Assembly (NCBI RefSeq): GCF_000401215.1
Contig: NZ_ASRV01000091.1
Coordinates: 1-64,000 of the forward strand
DNA: 64,000 nt
Origin: Clostridium sartagoforme AAU1
GTDB lineage: Bacteria; Bacillota; Clostridia; Clostridiales; Clostridiaceae
Direction: 5' to 3'
Of the stretch, positions 44,858 through 53,746 are shown one piece after another. Within the stretch, counting starts at the first letter, position 1; every line of letters begins with the position of its first letter. Made by a program: the position numbers and the translations under genes. Below the pieces are notes generated by a model. It made no database searches. It saw only the letters and a list, made by a program, of their open reading frames with translations, and was not told the origin of the DNA.

Positions 44858-45415
44858 CTATAATACCTCCTTTTCTCCATAGAAATCTTTTTTTATTTTT
44901 TGTCTCCCCCTAAATATCCTGGTATTTATATTGCTTATTGTCATTCCAATTGCTTTACTTATTTCAATACTTGTCTCTCCTAGTAAAAATTTTCTAATAA
45001 AAATACTTTTATCAGGTTCTTCATAGGTCATTATAAGTTTCAGTAACCTTTTTGACTCTAAACTATTTATAAACTCTTCTTCTAAATCCTTTTTGTCAGA
45101 TATATTTTCATCTATTATTTCAGTATTAATTCTTTTAGAATTTTTCCTAAAATAATCTATTGCTTTATACTTTGATATCCCCGCTATCCAACTTTTAAAG
45201 TTATCTCTAGTTCCTATAAATTTATATCCATTTTCCCATACAGCAATAAACACATCATCTATACATTCTTCTATTAACCCTCTGTCTCCAATTGACTTAA
45301 GAGCATTAGTGATTATTGTATTAACTAATCCTCCATAAGTATCTACAATATAATTTAAAGCTTTAGGATGCTTCTTCTTTAAGTTCTCTATAAAGTTATT
45401 CTCATCAATTCGCAT
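44858..45415 (-). CDS. ECF-type RNA polymerase sigma factor
   Basis: 185 aa. Region 2 (HPKALNYIVDTYGGLV...DDVFIAVWENGYKF) binds the -10, and region 4 (FIRKFLLGETSIEISKAIGM...NTRIFRGRQKIKK) is the helix-turn-helix for the -35. An acidic linker joins them. It is translationally coupled to the DUF4179-type gene downstream. The signal and regulon are unknown; such pairs often respond to cell envelope stress. Confidence 0.92.
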   Translation of the reverse strand: MRIDENNFIENLKKKHPKALNYIVDTYGGLVNTIITNALKSIGDRGLIEECIDDVFIAVWENGYKFIGTRDNFKSWIAGISKYKAIDYFRKNSKRINTEIIDENISDKKDLEEEFINSLESKRLLKLIMTYEEPDKSIFIRKFLLGETSIEISKAIGMTISNINTRIFRGRQKIKKDFYGEKEVL

Positions 45416-45489
45416 TTACTCACTCCTATTTACTTCTTCATCTTATATATCGATAATAAATTAAAAATATTACAATTATTTTCAAACAA

Positions 45490-45530
45490 AATAAAAGATG
45501 ACTAAGTGTAATGCTTAGTCATCTTTTATT
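45490..45530 (-). terminator. Hairpin upstream of the ECF sigma gene
   Basis: AATAAAAGATGACTAAG / CTTAGTCATCTTTTATT, a 17-bp stem. It is probably the comB terminator, or it insulates the sigma promoter. Confidence 0.7.
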
Positions 45531-45578
45531 GAAATAAATTCTATAATTATAGGAGTTTAGTTTGTTTGTATATAATCC

Positions 45579-45616
45579 ATACTATTAAAAGTGTGGAGCT
45601 TTTAATAGTATTTTTT
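45579..45616 (+). terminator. Hairpin with plus-strand T-run between comB and the sigma gene
   Basis: ATACTATTAAAAG / CTTTTAATAGTAT followed by TTTTT on the plus strand. No plus-strand gene precedes it. It may end a short RNA or simply assist comB termination on the other strand. The gap 45416-45709 has no ORF. Confidence 0.5.
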
Positions 45617-45709
45617 CCGCTTAATTGATATTCATTATCAATCTAATATTATAATATAATCTTTTCATATTATTGTCAATAGAAAATTTAAAATAATTGA
45701 AATTTATTA

Positions 45710-46441
45710 TCATTTACTAATTATAGATATAGTTTTGCTACTTTTATTGACTATGGGAACTATATCAACAATACTTTTTTTACAACAATATTTTAAATCC
45801 TCTTCTAAATTTAAAGCTTTCAATACATTATAATGCCTAGCATTTTTTATATACTGTACCACATCACTATTATTAGCATATATATATCTAGCCGTCTTTG
45901 CTATATCTGATAAGTTATGTTCATGACTTTGGCACAATAAATTTATCATATATCCTGAACATATAAAATCATCCATAGAAAATTCACCATTGGTTCCTGA
46001 ATTTATAAATACTATATCCTCTTCTTGATTTTTTAATAATTCAACAACAGCATTAGCGTTTATCATTGCTCCTATTAATATTTTCTTTGCCTTTAAACTC
46101 AAATTAATAGCCCTTGTCCCATTAGTAGTGCTTAATATAATTACCTTTTGGTCTATCTTTTCTTTAGTATATTCTAATGGTGAATTTGTGAAGTCAAATC
46201 CTTCTATTTTTACCGCTCTTCTTTCTCCTCCAAGTAAAGATGGTATTCCTAATTTTGAAAGTTCCATTTTCTTCTTAAAAGATTCTTCTACGGTCAACAT
46301 TGGAATGACTTCCTTCGCTCCATTGGCTAAGGCTGTAATAATAACAGATGTTGCTCTTAGCATATCTATCACTACCACAGTTTTATTTTCTAGATATTCT
46401 TCCTTAATATGATCCGCTGATATAATAACATCTATATTCAT
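45710..46441 (-). CDS. comB: ComB family 2-phosphosulfolactate phosphatase
   Basis: 243 aa. Sequence features [50 protein letters not shown] and [14 protein letters not shown] match ComB. It dephosphorylates phosphosulfolactate to sulfolactate; in Bacillus, sulfolactate is a spore constituent. No comA is in the window, so the substrate here is uncertain. GGGGG precedes the ATG. Confidence 0.87.
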   Translation of the reverse strand: MNIDVIISADHIKEEYLENKTVVVIDMLRATSVIITALANGAKEVIPMLTVEESFKKKMELSKLGIPSLLGGERRAVKIEGFDFTNSPLEYTKEKIDQKVIILSTTNGTRAINLSLKAKKILIGAMINANAVVELLKNQEEDIVFINSGTNGEFSMDDFICSGYMINLLCQSHEHNLSDIAKTARYIYANNSDVVQYIKNARHYNVLKALNLEEDLKYCCKKSIVDIVPIVNKSSKTISIISK

Positions 46442-46459
46442 AAAAACCCCCTTGTAATA

Positions 46460-46807
46460 AAATGCGAAGCATTTTTCAGTTCACAGTTCACAAGGCACAG
46501 TGCACAGTTATTAATTAGTTGAGAGTTGAAAATTGATAGTTGAAAGTTATGGATGAAACTACTACGTAGTTTCTAAGATTAGGACATATAAAAACTCTAA
46601 GAGTTTTTAATAATAGTTTTCTTATTATTTCAATAACTCTCCACTTTCCACTCTCAATTATCAACTAGAAAAAACTGTGAACTAAAAGAAATTGCTTCGC
46701 AATTTATATAATAACCTGTTACCTGTTCCCTGTTCCTTGTTCCCTTACCCAAAAATTGTGAACTGTGAATTTTGCACTGTGGACTAAAATAAATTGTGAA
46801 GCAATTT
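46460..46807. repeat. Large intergenic heptanucleotide-repeat palindrome, copy 3
   Basis: AAATGC-GAA-GCATTT (46460-46474); 7-mers TTCACAG and variants (46473-46507); five 7-mers ATTAGTT, GAGAGTT, GAAAATT, GATAGTT, GAAAGTT (46514-46548); a central palindrome (46555-46573); a hairpin AAAACTC/GAGTTTT (46591-46607); then the reverse complements AACTCTC, CACTTTC, CACTCTC, AATTATC (46635-46662). Next AAATTGC-TTC-GCAATTT (46689-46705), CCTGTTA, CCTGTTC twice, CTTGTTC (46715-46742), TTGTGAA, CTGTGAA (46756-46769) and a final ATTG...GCAAT up to the next gene. The whole 364-nt gap is this element. Confidence 0.8.
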
Positions 46808-47728
46808 ATTTAAAAGTTTTCCCTTGCCAAATATCATTATCTTCTAATGCTTTATCTATAGCATTTAACACTTCCCATTTTTTTAAACTCCACATAGGAC
46901 CTATTAATAATTCTCTTGGGGCATCTCCTGTTAGCCTATGAACAACCATTTCTTCTGGCAACATAGAGACTCCTTCACATATTAAATCTATATATTCTTC
47001 TTGGCTTAACAATTTTAACTCTCCGCTTTCATACTGTCTAACCATCTTTGTTCCCTCCATTAAATGAAGCAAATGAAATTTTATACCTTTGGCTCCTGAA
47101 TGTGCTATATAATCAACAGTCTTTAGCATATCCTCTTTTGTTTCTCCTGGTAGTCCAAAAATTGTATGAGCTACAACTTCTATATTTCTTTCTAATAGCC
47201 TTTTTAAAGTATTATCAAACACTTCAAAATCATATCCTCTATTAAAGTCTCTTGCCGTTTCATCATTTATAGTTTGTAGGCCTAACTCTATAATTAAATA
47301 AGTTTTTTTATTTAGCTCTGTTAAGAACTCCAAAACATCATTATCGATGCAATCTGGTCTTGTTGCTATTGATATTGCTACTACATTTTTTTGCTTTAAA
47401 GCTTCCTCATACTTTTCTCTAAGTTCGTCTACTGGAGCATATGTATTTGTGTAAGCTTGAAAATATGCAATTAACTTTCCATCCTTCCACTTTTTCTCCA
47501 TCATATCTTTTCTATCTTCAAACTGCTTTGTTATTGATAAAATTCTACTTCCTGCAAAATCTCCAGAACCTCTTGCGCTACAAAAAGTACATCCCCCCGT
47601 AGCAACTTTCCCATCCCTATTAGGCATGTAAATCCTCCATCTAGTGATATTTTATACACTTTTTCATTAAATTTATTTCTAAGATAATAGTTTAAACTAT
47701 GATATCTCTTACCATTCCATGTTTTCAT
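46806..47728 (-). pseudogene. TIGR01212-type radical SAM protein (YtqA/YhcC-like), one-base frameshift
   Basis: The ATG at 47728 follows TAGGAGGA; the first 38 codons end DGGFTC. Then the frame breaks where GG (47623-47624) should be GGG, which would restore CPNRDGKVATGGCTFC, the cluster motif. The downstream part (from PNRDGK) continues as a complete radical SAM domain (YFQAYTNTYAPVDEL, SIATRPDCIDND, ELGLQTINDET) to 46806. Restored length is about 307 aa, typical. The family modifies an unknown RNA or protein target; B. subtilis YtqA is a member. Confidence 0.86.
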
Positions 47729-47746
47729 AAGTTCCTCCTAAAAAGT

Positions 47747-47778
47747 AAAAGTACAACTTTATTTTAAGTTGTACTTTT
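47747..47778 (-). terminator. Terminator after the 369-aa lipoprotein gene
   Basis: AAAAGTACAACTT / AAGTTGTACTTTT with a 6-nt loop, 34 nt past the stop. Confidence 0.8.
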
Positions 47779-47811
47779 ATTCTACTACAATATTTTTATA
47801 TGTTAAGCCTT

Positions 47812-48921
47812 TTATGAATTAAATATTTTTTCAATTTCTTCCTCTTCCATATTTACTTTATAATTACCTATAACTTCTTTGTTTATATTATCTAATTTAG
47901 TCTTTCCTGTTACTTCAATAGTAATTGTATTTTTATCAAATTCCTTTAATGCTATGTTATACTTATCTTCTGGAAACATCTCATTAAATTTTAGCTTAAT
48001 AAGATCACCTTTTGATGTGCTATAAACATTCATTCTATTTAATGAATTAGAATTTAAATAACTTACTATTAAATATTCCTCTTCCTTTGAGAAAATCAAG
48101 TCTTGTAACTTTATGTTATCTAAAATATCTAGTGATATTACTTTTTTGGCTATAGGTTTATCTAATACTTCTTCTAAATTGGTACTTCCTGTAATTCCTT
48201 TATCTGCCGATCCACCAGCTTCTTCTGATTGTGCTTGAGCCTGTGCTTCCTTACTTTCTTCCATATATGCAATTGATATAAATGATTTATTATCACCTAT
48301 TGTTGAAATTGCTACCTTTTGGCCTCTATATCCTATTGATATAGGCCCAAATTTTTCATTTGGTGTTTGTTCTTTATAAAGCATTACTTTATTTTCACTT
48401 AAATAAATATCTCTTGGCAAATTGTTTAATGTTAGTATTAAATCACTTTTTCCCCCATCCTCTCCAATAACTCTTAATGATCTATCTCTAACAAAAACTT
48501 GTTTTTTGTTTATAGATTTAATTTCATCTATTTTGTATTCATCACCAATCTTAACTACCTTTATTGCATAATTATCTAAATCACATCTTGATTCTGATTC
48601 TGAATTTCTAACTACATTAAATAATATATATGCAGATCCTGAGGATTCTATTAAATTATCAGGTGCATAAGATATTATTCTTGTTCCTCCCATAGATATT
48701 TCTTTATTTTTACTTATAAGTTGATCTGTACATAAATTATTTGCTTCTTCAATATTATTCTCTTTTACATAATTTAAATAATCCTTTGCTACTTCTGATG
48801 CTGCTTTAGGGTTAAATAAATCTATGTTGGCCTCTTCATGAATTTCTTTTTTAGAACATGATAATAAAAAAAGATTCATAATTACTAATAAATAACACAT
48901 TATTATTTTTCTATTCTTCAC
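47812..48921 (-). CDS. Putative lipoprotein with substrate-trafficking-like repeats, unknown
   Basis: 369 aa. Signal sequence with lipobox LLSC (Cys about 22). Residues about 40-130 resemble a small alpha/beta lumazine-like domain (AKDYLNYVKENNIEEANNLC). A linker rich in A, Q, E and G (residues about 220-245) is followed by a second beta domain. Surface-anchored, probably wall or spore related, but no family is recognised. Confidence 0.7.
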   Translation of the reverse strand: MKNRKIIMCYLLVIMNLFLLSCSKKEIHEEANIDLFNPKAASEVAKDYLNYVKENNIEEANNLCTDQLISKNKEISMGGTRIISYAPDNLIESSGSAYILFNVVRNSESESRCDLDNYAIKVVKIGDEYKIDEIKSINKKQVFVRDRSLRVIGEDGGKSDLILTLNNLPRDIYLSENKVMLYKEQTPNEKFGPISIGYRGQKVAISTIGDNKSFISIAYMEESKEAQAQAQSEEAGGSADKGITGSTNLEEVLDKPIAKKVISLDILDNIKLQDLIFSKEEEYLIVSYLNSNSLNRMNVYSTSKGDLIKLKFNEMFPEDKYNIALKEFDKNTITIEVTGKTKLDNINKEVIGNYKVNMEEEEIEKIFNS

Positions 48922-49053
48922 TTATAATACCTCCTTACATATTGTCCTTAAACTTATTTTCCCTAAGAATATATACCTTATTCATTTTTGAAGAATAAAA
49001 GTAACTCAATACATATATATTTGTTAATAGATAGAAATTAGGGGGATATATAA

Positions 49054-50112
49054 ATGAAACGGGAACTTTCTAAAATTTTTCAAATAGCTGTTGTTTTTAT
49101 AGGAACAATAGTTGGTGCTGGACTTGCTTCTGGACAAGAGATTAAGGAGTTTTTTACTTCATATGGAATATCTAGTTTTGTAGGAATTATAGCTTGTGGC
49201 ATATTTTATGTAATCATGGGTACTATGGTTTCCAAAATAAGTATTAAGTATAAGTTAAACTCTTATGGAGATGTAATTAAAGTAGTTAGCCCAAATCTTC
49301 TTGGTAAAATAACTGGTGTTATCACTACTCTTTATCTCATTTCTAGTGCATCAATTATTTTAGCTGGTAGCGGAGCTTTAATAAATCAATTTTTTGGAAT
49401 ACCTAAGATAATCGGTTCTCTTATAATGATAGCCTTAGCTATATTTTTCCTTTTAAGAGATACTGATGGATTAATAGAGATAAATTCCTTTATTGTTCCA
49501 ACTTTGGTAATAACTATCACTACAATAACCATACTATATTTTATGTTTTGCAAAGATATGATTTCATTAGAATTTTTGACTAAGTTTGAGCCTAAAAAAA
49601 CAGGGATAACCTTATCTACTATTTTATACTCAGGTTATAATACACTTTGTTGTTTAGGAGTCTTAGTTCCTTTAAGTAATCAAGTTAGAAAGCCTAAAAC
49701 CATGTTCTATGGAATAGCTTTAGGAGCTTTAGGTTTAGCTGCTTTAAGCTTTGCAATAAACTTCTTGCTAATGATAAATCAACCATATATACATCAATAT
49801 GAAGTACCTTTGTTATTTGTGGCTCAGCGTTTTGGAAACATAATTCAAGCATTGTTACTAGTTGTAATTTGGTTGGAAATGTTTTCGACTGAAGTTTCTG
49901 ATGTTTACTCTATAAGTAAGACATTAGATAATACTTTAAACATAGACTTTAAGAAAGCAATTTTCTTAGTTATAATTATTGCTCTTCCTATATCAAGAAT
50001 TGGATTTTCTAAGTTAATAGGATCTCTATATCCTTTTTTTGGATTACTTAGTTTAGTATTTATAATCCAAACTATTTATTTTTATTTTAAACATAAACAT
50101 GAGTTAAATTAA
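49054..50112 (+). CDS. YkvI-family membrane transporter
   Basis: 352 aa with about ten membrane helices and the start FQIAVVFIGTIVGAGLASG, the unwound first helix of APC/LeuT-fold carriers, followed by QEIKEFF. The family (YkvI) is uncharacterised and may move amino acids or cations. Long leader with AGGGGGA site. Convergent with the H-NOX gene. Confidence 0.82.
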   Translation: MKRELSKIFQIAVVFIGTIVGAGLASGQEIKEFFTSYGISSFVGIIACGIFYVIMGTMVSKISIKYKLNSYGDVIKVVSPNLLGKITGVITTLYLISSASIILAGSGALINQFFGIPKIIGSLIMIALAIFFLLRDTDGLIEINSFIVPTLVITITTITILYFMFCKDMISLEFLTKFEPKKTGITLSTILYSGYNTLCCLGVLVPLSNQVRKPKTMFYGIALGALGLAALSFAINFLLMINQPYIHQYEVPLLFVAQRFGNIIQALLLVVIWLEMFSTEVSDVYSISKTLDNTLNIDFKKAIFLVIIIALPISRIGFSKLIGSLYPFFGLLSLVFIIQTIYFYFKHKHELN

Positions 50113-50132
50113 AAGTCCTAAATAATAAAACA

Positions 50133-50184
50133 AAAAAATTACACCTAAGTTCCAATTTTTTGGACCCCTGAGGTGTAATTTTTT
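50133..50184. terminator. Bidirectional terminator
   Basis: AAAAAATTACACCT / AGGTGTAATTTTTT enclosing an inner TCCA/TGGA pair, between the convergent transporter and chemoreceptor genes. Confidence 0.85.
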
Positions 50185-50188
50185 CCAA

Positions 50189-51964
50189 TTATATTTCTAT
50201 ATCATTTGCAAAGTTGTCTCCAACATCCTTAACCTTTTGAAGTGTTTCAATCATATCTTGAATATTATTGGTAAATTCTTCTATATTCCTGTTAACTTCT
50301 TGTGATGATGATGCGTTCTCTGTTGCAATTGCTGCCAATGAATCAATAGTTTTAAACATTTCTTCTACAGACTCCACTTCACTATTTAATTGAGTTATTG
50401 ATTTATTAGTTTCATCTGATACAACTTTAATTAGGTCATTGGCTTCTGAACTTATTTTTCTTACATTTTCTAAGTTAGTAGTTTCTAATTCTAATACGCT
50501 ATATTGACTTTCTATGCTACCTACTAATGAATTTATTTCATCTGCAAAATATAATAAATTACTATTAATATCCTTTACCGCTTGTTGAGATTGCTCAGCA
50601 AGTTTTCTAACCTCTTCTGCAACTACAGCAAAGCCTCTACCTTGTTCGCCTGCTCTTGCTGCTTCTATTGAAGCATTTAATGCTAAAAGATTTGTTTGTG
50701 CTGCGATTCCTGAAACTAATGATACTATATTAGTTATATCCTCAGTTTTATTTTTAAGATTTTTACCTTTTTCTTTTACATTCATAAATGATTTTAAGGA
50801 TTCCTTTATAGCTTCACTTGACTTATCTACATTAATATGACTTTGATTTATCTTTTCTACTGATTTATCTAGCTCTACTTTATTTTTATTTTCAGATTGT
50901 ACAAGTTCTTTTAAAGCTACCATATTTTCATTGGTTTGTTTCACAAGAGTTTCAGTGCTTATTTCTTGTTGAGTAGCTAATTGTGAAACCTGTTCGGAGT
51001 ACTCTGCTATTTCTCTAGTTGCTTCCTTCATTTTTTCTGTAGTATTGTACATATTGTTAGTAAATACTGACAACTCATTTATTGCAAGATTAGCAGATGT
51101 TGAATCCTTACCTATGCTATCTTTTAATTTTGATATTCCTAAATATATTTTTTCAAGCTTATCATTAGTTTTAATGCTTCTATCAATATCTTCAAAATTT
51201 CTATTTTCTATATTTTCTATTATGTCATTTAAAGGCTTCACTGTCATATATGATACAATAGCTGAAATGACTCCTGATATGCCCCCAATTAATAGACCCT
51301 TAGCCAATCCTGAAAGTGCTATACCAACACAAGTCATAATTATAAATATAGGCATAGTCATCTTTAACTCTAAGCTTTTTAAGCCTATACTTGATAAAGC
51401 TTTACTAAAATTATACTTTTTACTATGTTGAATAGTATTTTCAAATTTTATGTGTACTTTAAGTTCTCCCTTTTTTCTCTCTATCTCTTTTACTTCGATT
51501 TTTTCACCAAAATATTTAGCACTTCCATGTAATAACCCTAAAAAATAATCAAATAGTTCTCTATCTGATCTATATGTAAAATATATGCTATCATTTGTTA
51601 CCGGTTCCAATACCATTTTAGGTGGTTTTGCTCCCTTTATCTTCTTCATTATTATTGCATGTATAAAGTTAAGGGAATTTAAAAATTTATATAAATTTAC
51701 CCTTTTAAAGAATACAGGATAGTCCTCTAAAAACTTATTTAAATTATTTTCCCCAATAATTTGCCATAATTTATTTATTGGAGTATCTACATTATTAGCT
51801 ATAATTTCTATAAGTTTAAATATTTTAGTATCATCTACATCTTCTAAAGGTGTAAATACTATATCTTCCGACCAATCTACAGATTTTAAACTTTTATTTA
51901 TAATATCATTTCCATACAAATCTCTACATGTTCTTATCCATGTAGAAACAACTGTGCCTTTCAT
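50189..51964 (-). CDS. Methyl-accepting chemotaxis protein with N-terminal heme H-NOX domain
   Basis: 591 aa. Residues 1-182 are an H-NOX heme domain: proximal ligand H102, P115, heme-propionate motif Y131-S133-R135, and distal pocket W9, N74 and Y140, plus L144. Two membrane helices (about 205-250) lack a periplasmic domain between them, so the sensor is cytoplasmic. Residues about 330-591 are the MCP signalling hairpin ([35 protein letters not shown], shown in parts). It should steer motility by O2 or NO. Compare Thermoanaerobacter Tt H-NOX and the C. botulinum NO sensor. The MCP has no obvious CheR tether pentapeptide. Confidence 0.95.
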   Translation of the reverse strand: MKGTVVSTWIRTCRDLYGNDIINKSLKSVDWSEDIVFTPLEDVDDTKIFKLIEIIANNVDTPINKLWQIIGENNLNKFLEDYPVFFKRVNLYKFLNSLNFIHAIIMKKIKGAKPPKMVLEPVTNDSIYFTYRSDRELFDYFLGLLHGSAKYFGEKIEVKEIERKKGELKVHIKFENTIQHSKKYNFSKALSSIGLKSLELKMTMPIFIIMTCVGIALSGLAKGLLIGGISGVISAIVSYMTVKPLNDIIENIENRNFEDIDRSIKTNDKLEKIYLGISKLKDSIGKDSTSANLAINELSVFTNNMYNTTEKMKEATREIAEYSEQVSQLATQQEISTETLVKQTNENMVALKELVQSENKNKVELDKSVEKINQSHINVDKSSEAIKESLKSFMNVKEKGKNLKNKTEDITNIVSLVSGIAAQTNLLALNASIEAARAGEQGRGFAVVAEEVRKLAEQSQQAVKDINSNLLYFADEINSLVGSIESQYSVLELETTNLENVRKISSEANDLIKVVSDETNKSITQLNSEVESVEEMFKTIDSLAAIATENASSSQEVNRNIEEFTNNIQDMIETLQKVKDVGDNFANDIEI

Positions 51965-52139
51965 AACCTACCTCCCTAATTTTATTTAATTTATAATAAC
52001 ACCGTTAAGATTATCACATATTTATATCTATTATACCTCTATTATAATAAAAAAAGAAGTACTGTCGAAGGATGTATATTTTTTTTATAAATACCTATTC
52101 ATGATAAAAAATTAATAATACAAGATGGAAACTTAACAA

Positions 52140-52159
52140 AAAACTCCCGTAGGAGTTTT
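52140..52159 (-). terminator. Intrinsic terminator after sleC
   Basis: AAAACTCC / GGAGTTTT with loop CGTA and a T-run on the minus strand, 38 nt past the stop. Confidence 0.85.
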
Positions 52160-52196
52160 AAAAATCAAATCATTTTTAATTGTTAATTTGTTTATG

Positions 52197-53684
52197 CTAT
52201 ACCATATCATCTATATAATTAAATTTAGGAACTGTTGAATCATAATAGTTATCAAAAGACCTAGGAGGTATAAATATTCTTTGAACATTTCTAGCACTAC
52301 TTCTTAATTCTGCTATTCTTGTTACACCTACATAAATATCTGATATTTTATACCAAGTTGCATAATCTACTATTCCTGTTTTTGGTAAATTAAATACTCC
52401 TTGGAATACTCTTACCGCCTCAGCAGTTTTAGCGCCATATATACCATCTTGAGCTACTTTAGGAATTAATGGATAGTTTTGTGATATTCTATTTAAAAAT
52501 TCTTGTACTGTTCTAACTTCTTGTCCTGAAGAACCTACTATTAAATTATATCCTGGATATGATTTAGGAATACCTTTAACTTGCTCTGCAGTTACTAATT
52601 CTATATCACTTCCATAAAAACTTGTTAATATATCATAAGGACCTTTCCCTTGATCTCCTAAGTATTTGCTTCCCCATTGAGTCATCCATCCTGGACAAGA
52701 TACATTCTTTCCATCACAATATTGAGCTAATAGAGGTTGCTTCCGCCCTATTCTTCTTATATAAGTCGCAAAAATATCATCCACTACTCTACTAATACTT
52801 TCAAATATGTTTCTTCCATAAGTAAATGCATGATCGTATGCTGTTGAATTTGTAATATCAAAGTTCTTTCCCTTACCCCTATACCATTCCGTATATATTC
52901 TATTTAAGGTAAAAGAAATTATAGCATATATATTTGATCTTATTGTATTTTCTGACCATGTTGAATATATTTCACAAGATGCTACATTTTTTATATAGTC
53001 TTTATATAAAACTCTATAATTTGGTGCTGATGTATTATTAGGCCCTCCTGCATGAACCACTATAAATTCAGGTACAACTGGTGTTTGTAAAACTACTCCA
53101 CTTGTTGGAGGTGGTAATGGTTTATCCTCTTCTTCTGGAATCTTCTCAGGATAATTTCCATTTAATACATTTGGTCCTATATTTATAATTTCGTTTATAT
53201 TTGCTACATTTCCTCCGGTAGCTCCAGTTATCCCATTTAAATCAGTGATACCATTTAAGCCAGTAACTCCATTTGAGCCATCTGTTGCACTTAAGATTGT
53301 TGGAGGGATGGCTGTATTAGGTGGAATATTTATCGTTTCCGTTCTATAAGCTCTATTCAAAGATTCTATAAGATTACACTCTTGTATTGCTAATTCTTCC
53401 GGGAAAACTTGGCATCTATTTATTAATATACTTTGGAATCCATCTTTTTCTACTCTTATGTCATACATACTATAAGGTACTTGTCCTGTTGGCTGCTGTG
53501 AATATTCTAGTGGAGGAGCATCTAATTCTACTATTTCAGATTCTCCCATAGAGTTAGTTGATAAAACTATATCATTTGTACTTTCGCCTCCAATTGACGG
53601 TCTTATAACTATTCTCGTATCATCAACGGGTATATAACTTTCCTTAACAAAACATTGTACCTTTAATCTACCCTTTTCTGCCAT
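52197..53684 (-). CDS. sleC: Spore cortex-lytic enzyme SleC (pro-form)
   Basis: 495 aa. No classical signal peptide. A beta-rich pro-region (1-120) is followed by a G/N/T-rich stretch with collagen-like spacing (GVTGLNGITDLNGITG, residues about 138-155) and an acidic/proline linker. After VVLQTPVVPEFIVVH comes the catalytic lytic-transglycosylase-like region (AYDHAFTYGRNIF, W..RGKGKNF), with a C-terminal peptidoglycan-binding repeat (QEVRTVQEFLNRIS...GAKTAEAVRVFQ). In clostridia SleC is activated by Csp proteases, and the csp gene lies directly upstream. The linker region is longer than in the C. perfringens protein. Confidence 0.92.
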   Translation of the reverse strand: MAEKGRLKVQCFVKESYIPVDDTRIVIRPSIGGESTNDIVLSTNSMGESEIVELDAPPLEYSQQPTGQVPYSMYDIRVEKDGFQSILINRCQVFPEELAIQECNLIESLNRAYRTETINIPPNTAIPPTILSATDGSNGVTGLNGITDLNGITGATGGNVANINEIINIGPNVLNGNYPEKIPEEEDKPLPPPTSGVVLQTPVVPEFIVVHAGGPNNTSAPNYRVLYKDYIKNVASCEIYSTWSENTIRSNIYAIISFTLNRIYTEWYRGKGKNFDITNSTAYDHAFTYGRNIFESISRVVDDIFATYIRRIGRKQPLLAQYCDGKNVSCPGWMTQWGSKYLGDQGKGPYDILTSFYGSDIELVTAEQVKGIPKSYPGYNLIVGSSGQEVRTVQEFLNRISQNYPLIPKVAQDGIYGAKTAEAVRVFQGVFNLPKTGIVDYATWYKISDIYVGVTRIAELRSSARNVQRIFIPPRSFDNYYDSTVPKFNYIDDMV

Positions 53685-53746
53685 ATATTACTCCTTTAAT
53701 ATTTTTCCTCTAATTAATATATGCTTTTATAGTTAAAATAGTTCTA

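Noticed and set aside
46460-46807. CRISPR array or tRNA cluster in the comB gap
   Set aside because: Repeat words are 7 nt, inverted rather than direct, without unique spacers; no cloverleaf was found.
47531-47728. 65-aa separate gene before the radical SAM protein
   Set aside because: Its first 38 residues are the true N-terminus of the radical SAM gene and the rest is out-of-frame reading after a missing base.
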